A program made the position numbers and the translations under genes. From Amaurobius ferox (taxonomy: Eukaryota > Arthropoda > Arachnida > Araneae > Amaurobiidae), in assembly GCA_951213105.1 (NCBI GenBank), contig OX578147.1:121983399-122047398 (forward strand): 64,000 nucleotides of DNA. Reading direction: 5' to 3'. The notes under the pieces are model-generated. The model was not told the DNA's origin. It made no database searches and saw nothing but the letters and a program-made list of their open reading frames with translations. Shown here one piece after another: positions 46,962-57,929 of the stretch; positions within the stretch are counted from its first letter, which is position 1, and each line of letters begins with the position of its first letter.

Positions 46962-47346
46962 GTGGTGTTGAGACCCAGACCGTCCGACCTACCAGAAAGG
47001 TGTAAGGTAACTGTTTGGACGGCCGGGAAGTGCCACCCAATTTAGACCGGAACCCAGTGGGGAAGGCATCCACAGGGACCGTACCCTCCTTCCCCTACCA
47101 CCAACCTCTCGGAAGGACTTACGGACCCACATGTTTAACGTGATCGTACTCCGCATGAACACGCTGACAGTTGTGGCAGCGTGCAAATCCAGCGCGCAAA
47201 CCACCGGGCTACCGCGCCCGAAATGTGCCAACAGCACACGGTGTTCCCAGGTGGTCACCCACACAAGTACTAACCGCGCCCGATGCTGCTTGAATTCGGT
47301 GATCTAACGAGAACCGGTGTTTTAAGCACGGTAGGGCCGTTGGCCG
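46962..47346 (-). mobile_element. Composite 5S-rRNA + tRNA-headed SINE, full length
   Basis: On the minus strand the element starts at 47346 with a ~119-nt 5S-like head, then a tRNA-like stretch (GGGCGCGGTAGCCCGGTGGT, box A type). The shared SINE body follows (TAAGTCCTTCCGAGAGG, GAGGGTACGGTCCCTG, CCGGTCTAAATTGGGTGGCA), ending in CAACACCAC at 46962. A perfect 13-bp target duplication bounds it. Box B of the tRNA part is disrupted in this copy, so transcription may depend on the 5S internal promoter. The open frames on the minus strand are not proteins. Confidence 0.88.
47228..47346 (-). ncRNA. 5S rRNA-derived SINE head (not a 5S gene)
   Basis: The minus strand begins GGCCAACGGCCCTACCGTGC and later reads ACACCGGTTCTCGTTAGATC, GGGCGCGGTTAGTACTTG and CACCTGGGAACACCGTGTGC. 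This is the order and length (~119 nt) of arthropod 5S rRNA. It includes the region of the internal control elements (AAGCAGC and the TGGGTGACC box C). It is fused directly to SINE sequence and sits inside a target duplication, so it is a SINE head. Confidence 0.85.
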
Positions 47347-47359
47347 CATCGTTTGGTGA
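47347..47359. repeat. Target-site duplication, right copy
   Basis: GCATCGTTTGGTG, identical to 46949-46961. Confidence 0.9.
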
Positions 47360-47411
47360 GTATTACCCTCTCGTAAAGTTTGGCTCATCTTTATTAAATC
47401 ACCATGTATAG

Positions 47412-47779
47412 AGGCGTTAAATTGGTATAAACAATAATTATATTAAAAGAAATATATTGACAGGCAATTTTAATCGGATTCAAGATGTTATAAATGCAAA
47501 AATGTGTAATATGTCAATGTCATAAATGTAAAATGTAATCTTCGAGAAAATCATATTTTTACTTGGTACCGTGGTTCATAATATTTTACAACTTACGAGA
47601 AGCAACGTAGAAGTAACAACTGGATAATTTATAATATTTTTTCTTTTATTATAGTGAGAGTAAGAATTGCATTTTTCATCGGGAAAATTCTTTAAAAAAA
47701 TCAATAAATGCTCTTGAAATATTTTTGAAGATTAAGAAAACATTTCTTCTATAAAAAGTAGTAAAATTGGACTAATATA
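47412..47779. other. No recognisable feature
   Basis: A+T-rich. Confidence 0.35.
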
Positions 47780-48340
47780 ATCCAAAGAATCTGTTCATGC
47801 TTCATTGAAATAAGAGTTGCGTCTAAGCTGGAAAATTTATAAATAAATTTTGGTTTGTAAAAATCATCAGATTTGCGTATTTAAAAAAAATATTTGCTTT
47901 TTTTCCCGGTAGATACTTTTTATATTATGTCATAAAACTATACGATGTTTTATAATTAAACTAAAATAAAATTTTGCACAAACTGAAAAAATGGAAAATA
48001 ACTTTTAACGATTTGTCTCCGTGAATCTTCAATTCAAAAAATCCCAAAGATCCAATTTTTTCTGATTTTTTTTCATTACTATTGGTTAAAACGAAATAAT
48101 CCCCACTTTCTCCCCTTCTGCAGCGCACTGTTTTTCCCTGGTTTGAATAGGTATTTACATTTTGTTTTCTTTTTGAACTAGATAAAGATAAAAATATTTC
48201 ACGAGGATTTAATTGAGTTGGATTTGGGATTTAAAAAAACTCGATTACAAGCTTTTGAATTCGGTTGAATTATTTATATATACTATGTTACTGTTGTATT
48301 AGTTTTAAATGTATACTGGAATTAATTTAAATGGATTAGC
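47780..48340 (+). repeat. Paired segment, second copy
   Basis: Partner of 43229-43900, same orientation, ~4.5 kb downstream. Shared blocks are listed there. Confidence 0.65.
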
Positions 48341-49449
48341 TATAAACTGTGGTATGGTTTCGTAAAGAAAATCATTTATTAAAAGTTTATTTAGATTGTT
48401 GGAATGTTGGCGCCATTTATAAATATTAGGGTATAACTGTAAATAAAATACTTCGTTTATAATCACAATCATGTCAGAAAAAAAAATTGTAATTTTCTAA
48501 TTTCGTATAAAAGTTATTTTTTAAAAATATATCGTGAAAATGCTTTTAAATTTCTTCTTTTCAAATTGGCAATTGTCTTGTGGCACGCTATGCATTGGAT
48601 GCACTGATCTTATCTGCGTTCCACTGTAACTAACTTAACAATCAATACAAGATTTGTGGCTTCTTTATACCAGGAAACATTTACTAAAAATGACAAAGTA
48701 AAACTTTATGTTTTAAAATATTTATTACCTATGGCTATCGTATAGCAACTTTAAAAAAATTCTTGCTATGAATATGCCTCTATAATTTCATCTTAAAATT
48801 ATGTAACTGACGTAACACAATTGGACAAGATGTAATTGCTGATTCAGTAAAATGTTAGATACTATCAAAATGTTAAAGCAAGAATGATATATTTTGCTTA
48901 TAAATAATACTAAATAACTAATAGACTAAATGCATACCTATTTATATTTTACTTATTAACCATAATTTCAAAAATTACAATATCTTTTGTAATTGACGCA
49001 ACATGCTTTTGTAACTCATGTAACAGTATCAGTTTCTTATGATGTCTGGGATATTTTTAGTGCATTTTAATTCCTCGATATTATTATATGAAATCTAAAG
49101 TTTTATTACTAATACACATGGATATTTTATTATATATTTAATTAAATCATAAAAATATAGATTTACAGCTAGCTAATCATGCAAAAATGAGACTTCTGTG
49201 TGGAATTGACGATAATCTATTTTGATACCTTTTGCATCAATAACACAATTTAAATTATCAACTTTCTTTCATTAATTAGTTGAGAGACTTCAAAACTCTA
49301 ATCTCCATTTTGTTATTTTACACAATCTACGAAAATTCATAAAAGCTGAAAACTAATTATCTATATACTGTAACTTAAAATTATTCACGAAAAGCTATTT
49401 AATCACAGGAAAACATAACTCATTTATGGTAAAACAACAATATTTATTT
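48341..49449. other. No recognisable feature
   Basis: Very A+T-rich intron-like sequence with no recognised exon or repeat end. Confidence 0.45.
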
Positions 49450-49650
49450 TTGAATATTGAAAAATGTGGGTTTTGCACCTAACTGATATGAAGAATGCGA
49501 GTTTTGACCACAACTGATGTGAAGAATGCGTCTTTTGCACACAGTGGATTTGGAGAATGTGAGTTTTGCACATACAATTAATGGGAAGAATTGTTGGAAG
49601 TTTTGCACACAATAAATGCGAGTCTTGTACCGATGTGAATTTTATACCAA
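49450..49650. repeat. ~40-bp minisatellite (gaatgygagttttgcacac)
   Basis: Four to five imperfect units contain 'gaagaatgcgagttttgcac..aactgat'. Weaker related words ('ggaaaatatgagttttg') recur at 50015 and 50160, so the array was once larger or has scattered relatives. Confidence 0.75.
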
Positions 49651-51474
49651 TAGTGATCAGAATACAACATTTTAATAGACTAGATATAAAAAAAAGTAAT
49701 TTTAAAAAATTAATTTCAAATATTTTTTAGAATACTTAAAGGATAATGCTCCACAAATTAGGCTGTGAACTCTTTTCCTTTGGTTATCCTTATTGTTTAT
49801 TTGTGTAACGGATAACTTCATTATTTAAAATAACTTAAGCAGTAGTAAAATTGTCAAAAATGTGAATGAGTACTGAAAAAAAAAAGCACTCAATCACAAT
49901 GCGTAACAAAAATCAAATAGAAAATTAAACAGATAGCTGACAATCATGTGATCTGATAAAGTCTTTCTACTGGCTGAACAGAGAACGTGGATGTTACAGC
50001 AAGATTCACATTGGAAAATAGGAGTTTTGCTACTAAATCAGAATTTGAACACTAAATAATTACCAGAGAATGAGCCTTTTACACATTAATTCCAGCTAAT
50101 TCATGAATAACAAGCTTACATGAATAATAAAAGAATATAAATATTTTATTTCGACTAAAAATGGAAAATATGAGTTTTGTGGTTGGACCCTCAAAATATC
50201 CTGCATCTATTTTGTTTTATTCCATTATTTGCATTTAAAAAATTAACAATTGCAAACGTTTGATAAGAACAGGAATAAATTGCTGAATTAGATAACCTAT
50301 ATTTCTCATTAAATCACCAAATATAATTAACTCGGAAGAATATCTAGGATTAAATCGAGCAAACGAGAAGTAGGTAATGCCGGTTTCATTTCGAGTTTTT
50401 CTACCCTTTGATTCATGGGGATCCACTCCTCACTGATTCTAAGAGAATAAAACCTGGAAATATGATTCGTGACTTAAAGATATGTGAATATAAAGCGAAT
50501 AAATTTTCTTTTTTTTTATGTATGTTATAAGGTCTTTTATTCAGACTCTTAGACTATGTAAAACAAGTATTGGGAAATCAAACTAAAATACATTCATTCC
50601 TGTAATGTTTTGCAACATCCACCACTTTTTAAATAATATTCTTCTCATTTAAGCAAAATTAAGATTTGATTCAAACATTGGGTGTAATTAAAAAAATGAC
50701 ACTTGAGTTTGTGAAAATACTTTGGAAGAATCTCTGTTCCAAACAATGTTTTTATTAATTTTCTTCAAATTCAATAAACGACTTTAGGAGAAAATTGTAT
50801 AACGAGTTACTTTTTACAGAGTGTAAGTTTTTTGTTTCTATAGTTTGCATATTTAACATGATTGAGGTGAATCAAAAAGCAGTATCAAACGATAATAATT
50901 TAATAACATTGCTTTTAAAAATGCATTATTAAATTAAGAGATTATTGAGTCTACAACTGCCAAAATTTAAAAAACAATATCTTTAAAAATGTCTTTCTCC
51001 AGTGATAGATGGCAGCATGTACTTCTACTGACTTGATGACAGTTACTTTGATCACATTTTGATGATATTTAAGCATTTTTTCTACTTTCTATGGATACAA
51101 TTTTCCTTGTACTTCAATTGTTTCCTAATCGACTCTTTTGGTTGAGTTTGAGTTTATAATATACGAATTTTAATACATTACAAAATATCTGCAGTGTCTA
51201 ACTTCATTCAATCTTTTATATTCAATTTTTGAATTATATTGGTCCACATATATCAAAATTAGTATCCGAAGAATAAAAATGTTTCTTTGTACAAGTGTTG
51301 GCTCACAAGTTATTCATTTAAAAAATTGTGTAAATTTCTTAGAAATTTCACATTTGTCATTCCAATAAGTTATATTCATTCGACAGTGTATGTATGCATC
51401 AATATGAGGAATTTTAGTGTTTCTATCTCACGTTTTGAATTTTCTTCATAAACTCTCCAAAGTCCTAGTGGACA
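49651..51474. other. No recognisable feature
   Basis: A+T-rich sequence; chance open frames only. Confidence 0.4.
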
Positions 51475-51905
51475 ATCTATCAGCCATAAGCCACCCGATG
51501 TCCTTGAAGACTAGTATAATTCCCCTTGTGTTAAAAAATACTCACCATGAGCCCCCGGCCACACATATAGCTACAGTAAACCTTCGGGTCTGTCGTGTGG
51601 TCTGGGTTTTTCACCATGAGCTCAGATGTCCCAGAAGATCACATAAGTCACCGATGTCTTACAAGACCTCATTAGCTCCCCTTTGTATAAGAAGATCCCA
51701 TAAGCCACCGACATCTTACAAGACCCTATAAGTCCCCCGTTGTTTAAGAATACCTTCCATAAACAACTGAATGTCCTAGAATACTTGCATAGGCTTTCCG
51801 GTATCCTAGAGGACCCCACATGAGCTCCCTGGGGTCCAAGAAGTCCCCTCTCATAAGCCCTCAGATGTCCTAGAAGACTCTGCATAATCTCCCATGATCT
51901 AGCAG
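51475..51905. repeat. ~36-bp degenerate minisatellite (cataagccaccgatgtcctagaagac)
   Basis: About ten units built on CATAAGCYMCCGATGTCYTAGAAGACC are visible, with variable spacing. The tract is less A+T-rich than its flanks. The 104- and 139-codon open frames on the two strands follow the repeat period and carry no protein motif. Confidence 0.78.
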
Positions 51906-51909
51906 ACTG

Positions 51910-52440
51910 CATATATACTTGGGTAGTATCGACCACGGGACAGAACTTAATGGTTCCCGATTTTCGATTCCCCCAACTCACCCCGGGGTGGAGAAAATAT
52001 GTTTTTTTCGAAAAGTCTTCCCAGACCCTCCAAGAAGCCATCTCGGTGAATTAGAGGGTCAAATCTTTGCACATTTTTTCTATTGATTACGGGGCAGAAT
52101 CTATATAGTATGGATATCGACTACGGGATAGAACTTAACGAAGCCGGATTCTCGATTCCCACCAAAGGGAAATGAACAAATGTTTTTTTTTCAGTAAAAT
52201 CTTTTAAGACCCTTCAGCAACCTGCTGGTGACTTCAAATTCTGAAACTTTGAACATTTATAGTATCGATAATGAGGCAGGGTGTATTAGAGTAGGATTTC
52301 CGTATTCTGTCCCGGGGGCGGAAAAATAGAAGGGGACAGGGGGGGGGGGGGGGTCGGAGAAGTATTAGATCCTCTAGAAGCCCCTTATGGACTCAGAAGG
52401 CTGAACATTTTTTGCATCAATTATCGAACGGACTTCACTA
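51910..52440 (+). repeat. Family D tandem repeat, three ~180-bp units
   Basis: Units begin near 51919, 52110 and 52262. Each holds 'agtatcgaccacgggacagaacttaa', 'ttcccgattttcgattccc', a 'ggggtggaaaaa' block, 'cgaaaagtcttcccagaccctccaagaagcc' and a closing 'gaac.ttt..gcac.tttt' block, with many substitutions. The third unit contains G(15) at 52339-52353. Relatives lie at 1120-1600 (minus) and 14895-15075 (plus). Confidence 0.7.
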
Positions 52441-54392
52441 ATTTTAAATTTAGATTACTCTTTTGAACGCTAAACACCACACTCTGTTAAACAAAATAAA
52501 ACTGATTAAAAAAGTTTCAACTTTGATTTTTAGAGTTTTAGTTTTCTTGTCTTTCACAGGCTCAACTGCATACACAAACTTCCATTAAGTGTCTGTTTTT
52601 GAGTCATCTTCTCCATACATTATATACACTCACTTGTGTTGCTAAATACAAAGCAATTCAAGCTCAATTCGTTTCCGAAAATGTATGCGCATGTGCGGTT
52701 AAATGTGTTTTTTTAATATGTTGTTACTCACAACACGCCGGCTGCTATCTTTCTGTCAAAATCTCGAGATCCAATTTTCGATCTGGATACAATAGTTAAA
52801 GCAGCATATGAAACTGGGTAGAATCCACTGTCAATAAAAATATACTGAGCTATAAACATAATCGCGATTTTTTCAATATCGGGATATTTTTATCATTCTT
52901 TCACTTAGCTTATTTTCATTTTGTTGTACTTGAATTGTTCATTTCAAAAACAGCATAAGTCACGGTTTCATTGTTGTCCTGGCCAAGGAGGATAACAATT
53001 GACAACAATTGAGTTCTGACCTGAACCCTGTTGAAAATGTGTGGCACTGTTTGAAAACCTTTGTACGAGCAAAGCTTACACCAAATAAAAGGCAATTCAT
53101 TGAGGCTATAATTGTTTCCTAGCATCAATTGATAACACGTATTTTAATTTCTTCTTTAGTTATCTCGATGAAACGTCGCTATGAGTCTTTTATTTAAAAA
53201 AACAAACAAAGTTACCTCTTAAATACTGACAGTGCACTTCATAAGTAAATACCTAATAAATAATTGCTGGTTTTGAAGCATAACTTCTTTGTAGGGCATA
53301 TATTTAATGTCTGTTTTTTTGTATTGAATTATGCATTAAATTGTTTTATAATTGATATATGAATATTTGCAATTAGTGAAATATAGCATTTTTTAGTGAA
53401 ATATAGGGATATATTTAGTGAAATTAGTGAAATATGGAATTTGCCTTCAAAGTTGAAAAACGTAAAATTTTCAAAATGTGTCCACAATTTTGGCTATTTA
53501 AGTTTTTTCCAATGATTTGAAGTTACAATATTTCTATAAGCTAAATTCTTTAAGAAGTTGTGTTAATCATGTATTGCATTGTACAGTTGCTTTTTTTATT
53601 TTTTATTTATTATAAAGTGCAATTCTTTATAGCTTTTATGCAACATCCTGTTATAAGACAAATATACTTTGCTGAATAATTATAATCTGCATTCTAATTG
53701 AACAAAAAACCGGCATTTTAACAATTGTGCAAGAAAAAAAAATAATCTGTATTCATTCTCTTTTAAAAATATAGTCGTGATTTTTTATTCATGGTACCAG
53801 TTTCTATTTCCTAAAAATTATGTTATTTTAACATTCATTTTGTAACTTTTATTTATTCTCGTAGTACTTAAAACTACTTTAAAAACAAATTTATCTCCTG
53901 CAACATATCCAATCTGCAGAGTTTCTCTGCAATTGTTTTAGCCGAGCAGCGCTATCTGCATATTTCTCCCCACAAAGCATTACTCTACGTAGATATCGCA
54001 TCTATTTTAGCTCTTTGCACGATAAAGAGGTAACTAGAGGACACTAAATCTCTTTTATTGGGCACATTTGTATGTTGACTTTCTTTATGCTAACGGCATA
54101 ACACTTTTTTGGGGCACTTTATATTAATTTACTAAATAAATTTCAAGTCCTGCATTTGTATTCTTGATCTTGTTGGGAAAACAAGGGAAATGTTATTTAG
54201 TATTTATTTCAGATAAGGTAAATGTTTCTAAAGGACCTTTTACTGTGAGATTGGGAATTCAGTTTGAAGATAAGATGCTTAACCGGGAAATTAAGTGTAA
54301 AAAGTATTCAATGTTGTTAAATCTTTTAATAAATTTGAAAATTAAAAAGTAAAAATATTTTTACAAAACGTATACTATACAAACGTATATGA
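52441..54392. other. No recognisable feature
   Basis: A+T-rich sequence. 'ttagtgaaatatagggatatat' is locally repeated near 53378-53435. No exon or RNA gene recognised. Confidence 0.4.
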
Positions 54393-54610
54393 CAGTGTTT
54401 CTCAATCCTTTTGCATTTGCCAACCCTCCTTTTCCATATCGATTTCAGACGCGCCTCCTCCCTTCTAACCCCTCCCCCCTTCTAAAAAGAAAGCCATGGA
54501 AAGCAATCTAATGGGTGCTTTCTAGGTAATCATATTCTTTCCGCCCTCCTCTTCAGATATTTCGCATCCCTCTTGTGAGGGTGCAACCTACAGGTTGAAA
54601 ACCGTTGCTG
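54393..54610. mobile_element. Short hAT-like MITE (CAGTGTTTCTCAAYC type)
   Basis: The left end CAGTGTTTCTCAATCCTTTT and the reverse complement of the right end, CAGCAACGGTTTTCAACCTG, both follow the CAGNGGTTCTCAACCT pattern common in hAT elements. It is about 218 bp with no coding capacity. The 8-bp flanks (gtatatga and taggatat) do not match cleanly, so the copy is old or the edges are slightly off. Confidence 0.55.
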
Positions 54611-54994
54611 TAGGATATTAATATACGAAACGCAGGCAATTCTCAGTCGAGGACTGCTGCAGTAACAGTATCCACGGATCAGTATCGCACCTAATATTAC
54701 TCGTAATGTGCAATATGAGCTCATCAGCATGGTGCAGTCGATGCATGCAATGGCAGTAAGAAAACCTTCTGCCTGCCAAGATTTTAAACGAACTTCTCTG
54801 AGGACTAACGAATAATCCTTGCTGATGATTTTGATGACGGCGTTGTAGAGATGTAAAAAGTTGGAAGCTAGTCTGAGGATACTGTGATCTGCAATTGGAG
54901 TGCAATGTTTACTTTGGAAACATTCCACGATTGGAGGATTCTGCGAGTACGAATTCTGATATGTCAGCGATAAACACGCGATCGTTCTTGGAAA
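54611..54994. other. Unassigned DNA with one longer minus-strand frame
   Basis: The minus-strand frame 54530-54928 (132 codons) runs into the MITE-like element and encodes nothing I recognise. Its composition is less A+T-rich than the flanks. I see no splice or promoter support. Confidence 0.4.
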
Positions 54995-54997
54995 TCT

Positions 54998-55106
54998 TAG
55001 CTTACACCCATGGATACATCATGTGTAGCTTACACACATGGATACATCATGTGTGTAGCTTACACACATGGATACATCATGTGTGTAGCTTACACACATG
55101 GATACT
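54998..55106. repeat. ~31-bp minisatellite (agcttacacacatggatacatcatgtgt)
   Basis: Three complete near-identical units and a partial fourth. Each unit contains the complementary words ACACATG and CATGTGT, so each could form a small hairpin. Confidence 0.93.
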
Positions 55107-55149
55107 TCAAGGAAACTGATCACGGCCATTTCAAATGCTGATTTTTGTT

Positions 55150-56288
55150 TTCGTTGAGTACAGAGAGCATAAAGAAAAATATTTGATGGTACTACTGTTT
55201 TAATTTAAAGTAATTTTTTTTTGTGTGTAAATTTATTTGAAAGCCTGTAATATCTCGAGTACGGTTTATAATGCATTCTTAAGTTAAGAAAAAACTAATA
55301 AAATATTTATTTAAGAGTATTTAATATTTTGATTTTTTTTTATCATTACTGCTGGTCCTGAATATTTATTGAATTTTTTTTTTTTTTAAATTAATTCGAA
55401 AATTGGGGGATCTTTGGAACATCCGTTTGCTTTAAAATCAGTAGGGTTCCAATAATAAATGATTGTAATAATCTCACCAAATTTTTATCGAAACTCTTAA
55501 CTTTTTATGAGATATCCCATCCAGACTCACGACACTCACACACTTTAACATACACTCACACTTTAGCACACACACATACACTCACACTTTAACACACACA
55601 CATACACTCACACTTTAACACACACACATGCACTCACACTTTAACAAACACACATACACTCACACTTTAACACACACACACTCACACTTTAACATATATA
55701 CACATACGTACACATACACGCCAACATGCATACACACTAACATACACATACATACAAACTCTACATACATACATACGCACACTAACATACACACTAACAT
55801 ACACACACTAACATATATATGCATGCCAACATGCATGCACACATATACACGCACACACATACACGCACACGCATACACACACACATACATGCACATTAAC
55901 ATACACGCACACGCATACCTGCACACACATACCTGCACACTCATACACGCACACATACACACACATACATATGCACATACATATACACATTCATACACAC
56001 ATACATATACACATTCATACACACATACATACACACATATATACACACATACATACACACATATATACACACACACATTCATACACACATACATACACAC
56101 ATATATACACACATACATACACACATACATACACACATATATATACACACACACACATCGCTTTAAAAACGTTTTATTCGAGTTCCAGTATACTTGAAAC
56201 GTCCTCTTTCGTCGAAGACACGATTTCGCATTTTCGATCCCGTTGTAGTACTTTTCTCTGTGCATTATAGTATGTACGGTTGGAAAGT
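55150..56288 (+). mobile_element. Hairpin-ended (Helentron-like) element with giant CA core
   Basis: The 3' hairpin is at 56250-56288 (ACTTTTCTCTGTGCA ... GGTTGGAAAGT), preceded by 'gattttcgatccc'-type sequence as in other copies. Upstream lie 'aatatctcgagtacggt' and 'attaattcgaaaattggggg', typical of subfamily A/B interiors. The central microsatellite has grown to ~630 bp. The 5' terminus is not clear. Confidence 0.6.
55528..56157. repeat. CA/CATA-rich microsatellite array, ~630 bp
   Basis: Begins as a ~28-bp unit ('acactcacactttaacacacac') repeated about six times. It then becomes (ACATAC)n/(CA)n with many variants. It gives long spurious His-Thr and Cys-Val frames (up to 220 codons) on the two strands. 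Confidence 0.95.
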
Positions 56289-56314
56289 AAAAAAAGTAAA
56301 GTATATCATATAGA

Positions 56315-56770
56315 TGCGCCAAATAAATTCCCCGTAAATAGCTTCAAATATCAATAGACACATAAATCGTAAATGATAGATATTTGAAATAAATCATGTA
56401 CTCTGCAACCAAAAAAAGGTAATTTATATCTCTTTTATAAACCTCACTGCTGTATGAAAAGACAGAAATGGGGAAAAAAGAGAAGACGTGTAACATCTTA
56501 GCTTTTTCGATGTGTTATCCTCCTCCTCCTCTTCATTATTAACCACCTTGATTTATCGGACTTAGTGCTCCTGACAAAACTCTGCAAGTCTCCGCCCCCT
56601 GTTGCAGAGGGTTCGGCTTGTCGCTGTCCTGATCTTGTCTTTCTTTCCAGAAGGGATTATTTGCGTTTCTCTTGTATAATTGTTGCTGCGTGGGACTTTT
56701 GTTGAAGGTATGGAATTTCAGGAAAGAAGTGGTGGAAACGGTTCCATAGAACAGCCCTTTTGCCAAGAAG
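56315..56770 (+). repeat. Paired segment, first copy
   Basis: Shares ordered blocks with 61135-61520: 'ccaaataaattc', 'gtgtaacatc.t..ctttttcgat.tgtt', 'cttcattattaaccaccttgattta', 'ggactt.g.gct.ctgacaaaactctgcaag', 'gagg.ttcgg', 'cctg.t.ttttct' and 'atttgcgttt'. Noncoding in both as far as I can tell. Confidence 0.7.
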
Positions 56771-57824
56771 CAATATTCCTTCAATTGTGAAATCTGATTA
56801 AACGGGGATTCTGAATTCTTTTGGTATAAAAATTTACTTTAACTCTTGTCCAAACTAATGTCTCATAAAATCTTCGTATTAAAATAATACTTCGTTAAAC
56901 AATATGATGAGAATACGTTGTTAATAACAACATGCAAAGTTGACCTAAAGTGTGAGCTGGTTTCGGAAGCAAAATGCAGTATTTTCCGTTGCGGTTGATC
57001 TATCTCTCTAATCTTAAGAAAGATGCTGTTCTTTTGTCTCTGAAACAAGTTACTGATTTTAAACAAATTTTGCCTTCTCATACCATGTAATATATTATAT
57101 CATACTTCCTCTATATGTTCGTGATATAGAAAAAGTTTTGTTTTCACAAAAATTTTCGAGATTTTGATGCCAATATGTATATTTTCTTAAGACCTCCTGA
57201 ACACGTTTTGGCTATTTTTGGAGTGATGTCCGTCTATCTGCGTGTCTGTCTGCATGTTTGCAGTCGATTTCTTGTGTACATCATAGCAGCCACAAATAGT
57301 AATAGATTTTCACGAAACTTTATATCCGGCTTTATCATCGAAAAATCTAGTACTAGATAGAATTTTTTTAAATTCGAGCGAAAACTTCGAAATTATATAT
57401 ATTTTTAACATGACAGCATAGGACAAAATTTGACATAATCATGCGTAAAAAGGTTTATTTATGGCTTAATGATCACGAGACTCCATAATTTCAATCTATA
57501 TTGTGAAAAATAGCTGCGATACAATTTTTTTTTGTTCGTGTTGTTATCAGCCCCCCTTGGGGGGAGGGCAAGTTACTCCCCGGGGGTACACTGCCAAGTA
57601 ATGGTATCAATCAAAATACTTTCAAGTCAAAGTGAAGGGTGACACGCCACAGTTGTAATCATTTGGGCCCACGATACTAATGTTTCAAATTTATGTATGA
57701 GTTTCCTTGCCGAAACACCAAATATGCACTTGAAGGTTTCAGTGCATAAGAGAAAATTTCCTGTGCTTTATCTGGTATTTAGATTTCGTAAATCGAGCTC
57801 AATAATTTTGAATTATTTGTTACT
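56771..57824. other. Unassigned DNA with an old hairpin-family-like interior
   Basis: 57170-57420 ('acacgttttggctattttt', 'gatgtccgtctatctgcgtgtctgtctgc', 'agattttcacgaaactttatatccggctttatcatcg') has the flavour of subfamily B interiors but lacks termini. 57550-57590 is a G/C-rich palindrome-like stretch ('ccccccttggggggaggg'). Confidence 0.4.
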
Positions 57825-57929
57825 AGCCGCCTTTGGCGACCAGCCTGTTCGCTACCCTTGAAAATCCTGACAGTGGCAAGCTCGCTTTTTAACGATGCTG
57901 CTTAGCGAAAAAGTTTTTTTTTTTTTAAG

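Larger units (their letters stand above)
46261..47411 (+). mobile_element. Mariner/Tc1-superfamily element with a nested SINE
   Basis: The left end (46265, CAGGGTGATTAAAAAAAGAT) and the reverse complement of the right end (47407, CATGGTGATTTAATAAAGAT) continue in agreement through 'gggccaaactttacga'. That gives ~40 bp of inverted terminus. Both sides are flanked by TATA, consistent with insertion at TA. The interior is shortened and holds the 3' part of a transposase and a 385-bp SINE. Without the SINE the element is about 750 bp, an internally deleted copy. Confidence 0.8.

Noticed and set aside
47228..47346. A 5S rRNA gene
   Set aside because: It is fused to tRNA-like and SINE sequence, has several changes from typical 5S, and sits inside a 13-bp target duplication. 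It is a SINE head.
51622..52041. A 139-codon minus-strand protein gene
   Set aside because: Its frame follows the 36-bp minisatellite and extends into family D repeats.
54530..54928. A 132-codon minus-strand protein gene
   Set aside because: It runs into a hAT-like MITE, shows no recognised domain and has no splice or promoter support.
55628..56322. Open frames of 189 and 220 codons rich in His-Thr or Cys-Val
   Set aside because: They are translations of the CA/CATA microsatellite. Both strands stay open because the repeat lacks stop codons.
56530..56770. Alternative cadherin exons in the paired segments
   Set aside because: Neither copy keeps an open frame or cadherin motif, and no paired splice sites are conserved between them.
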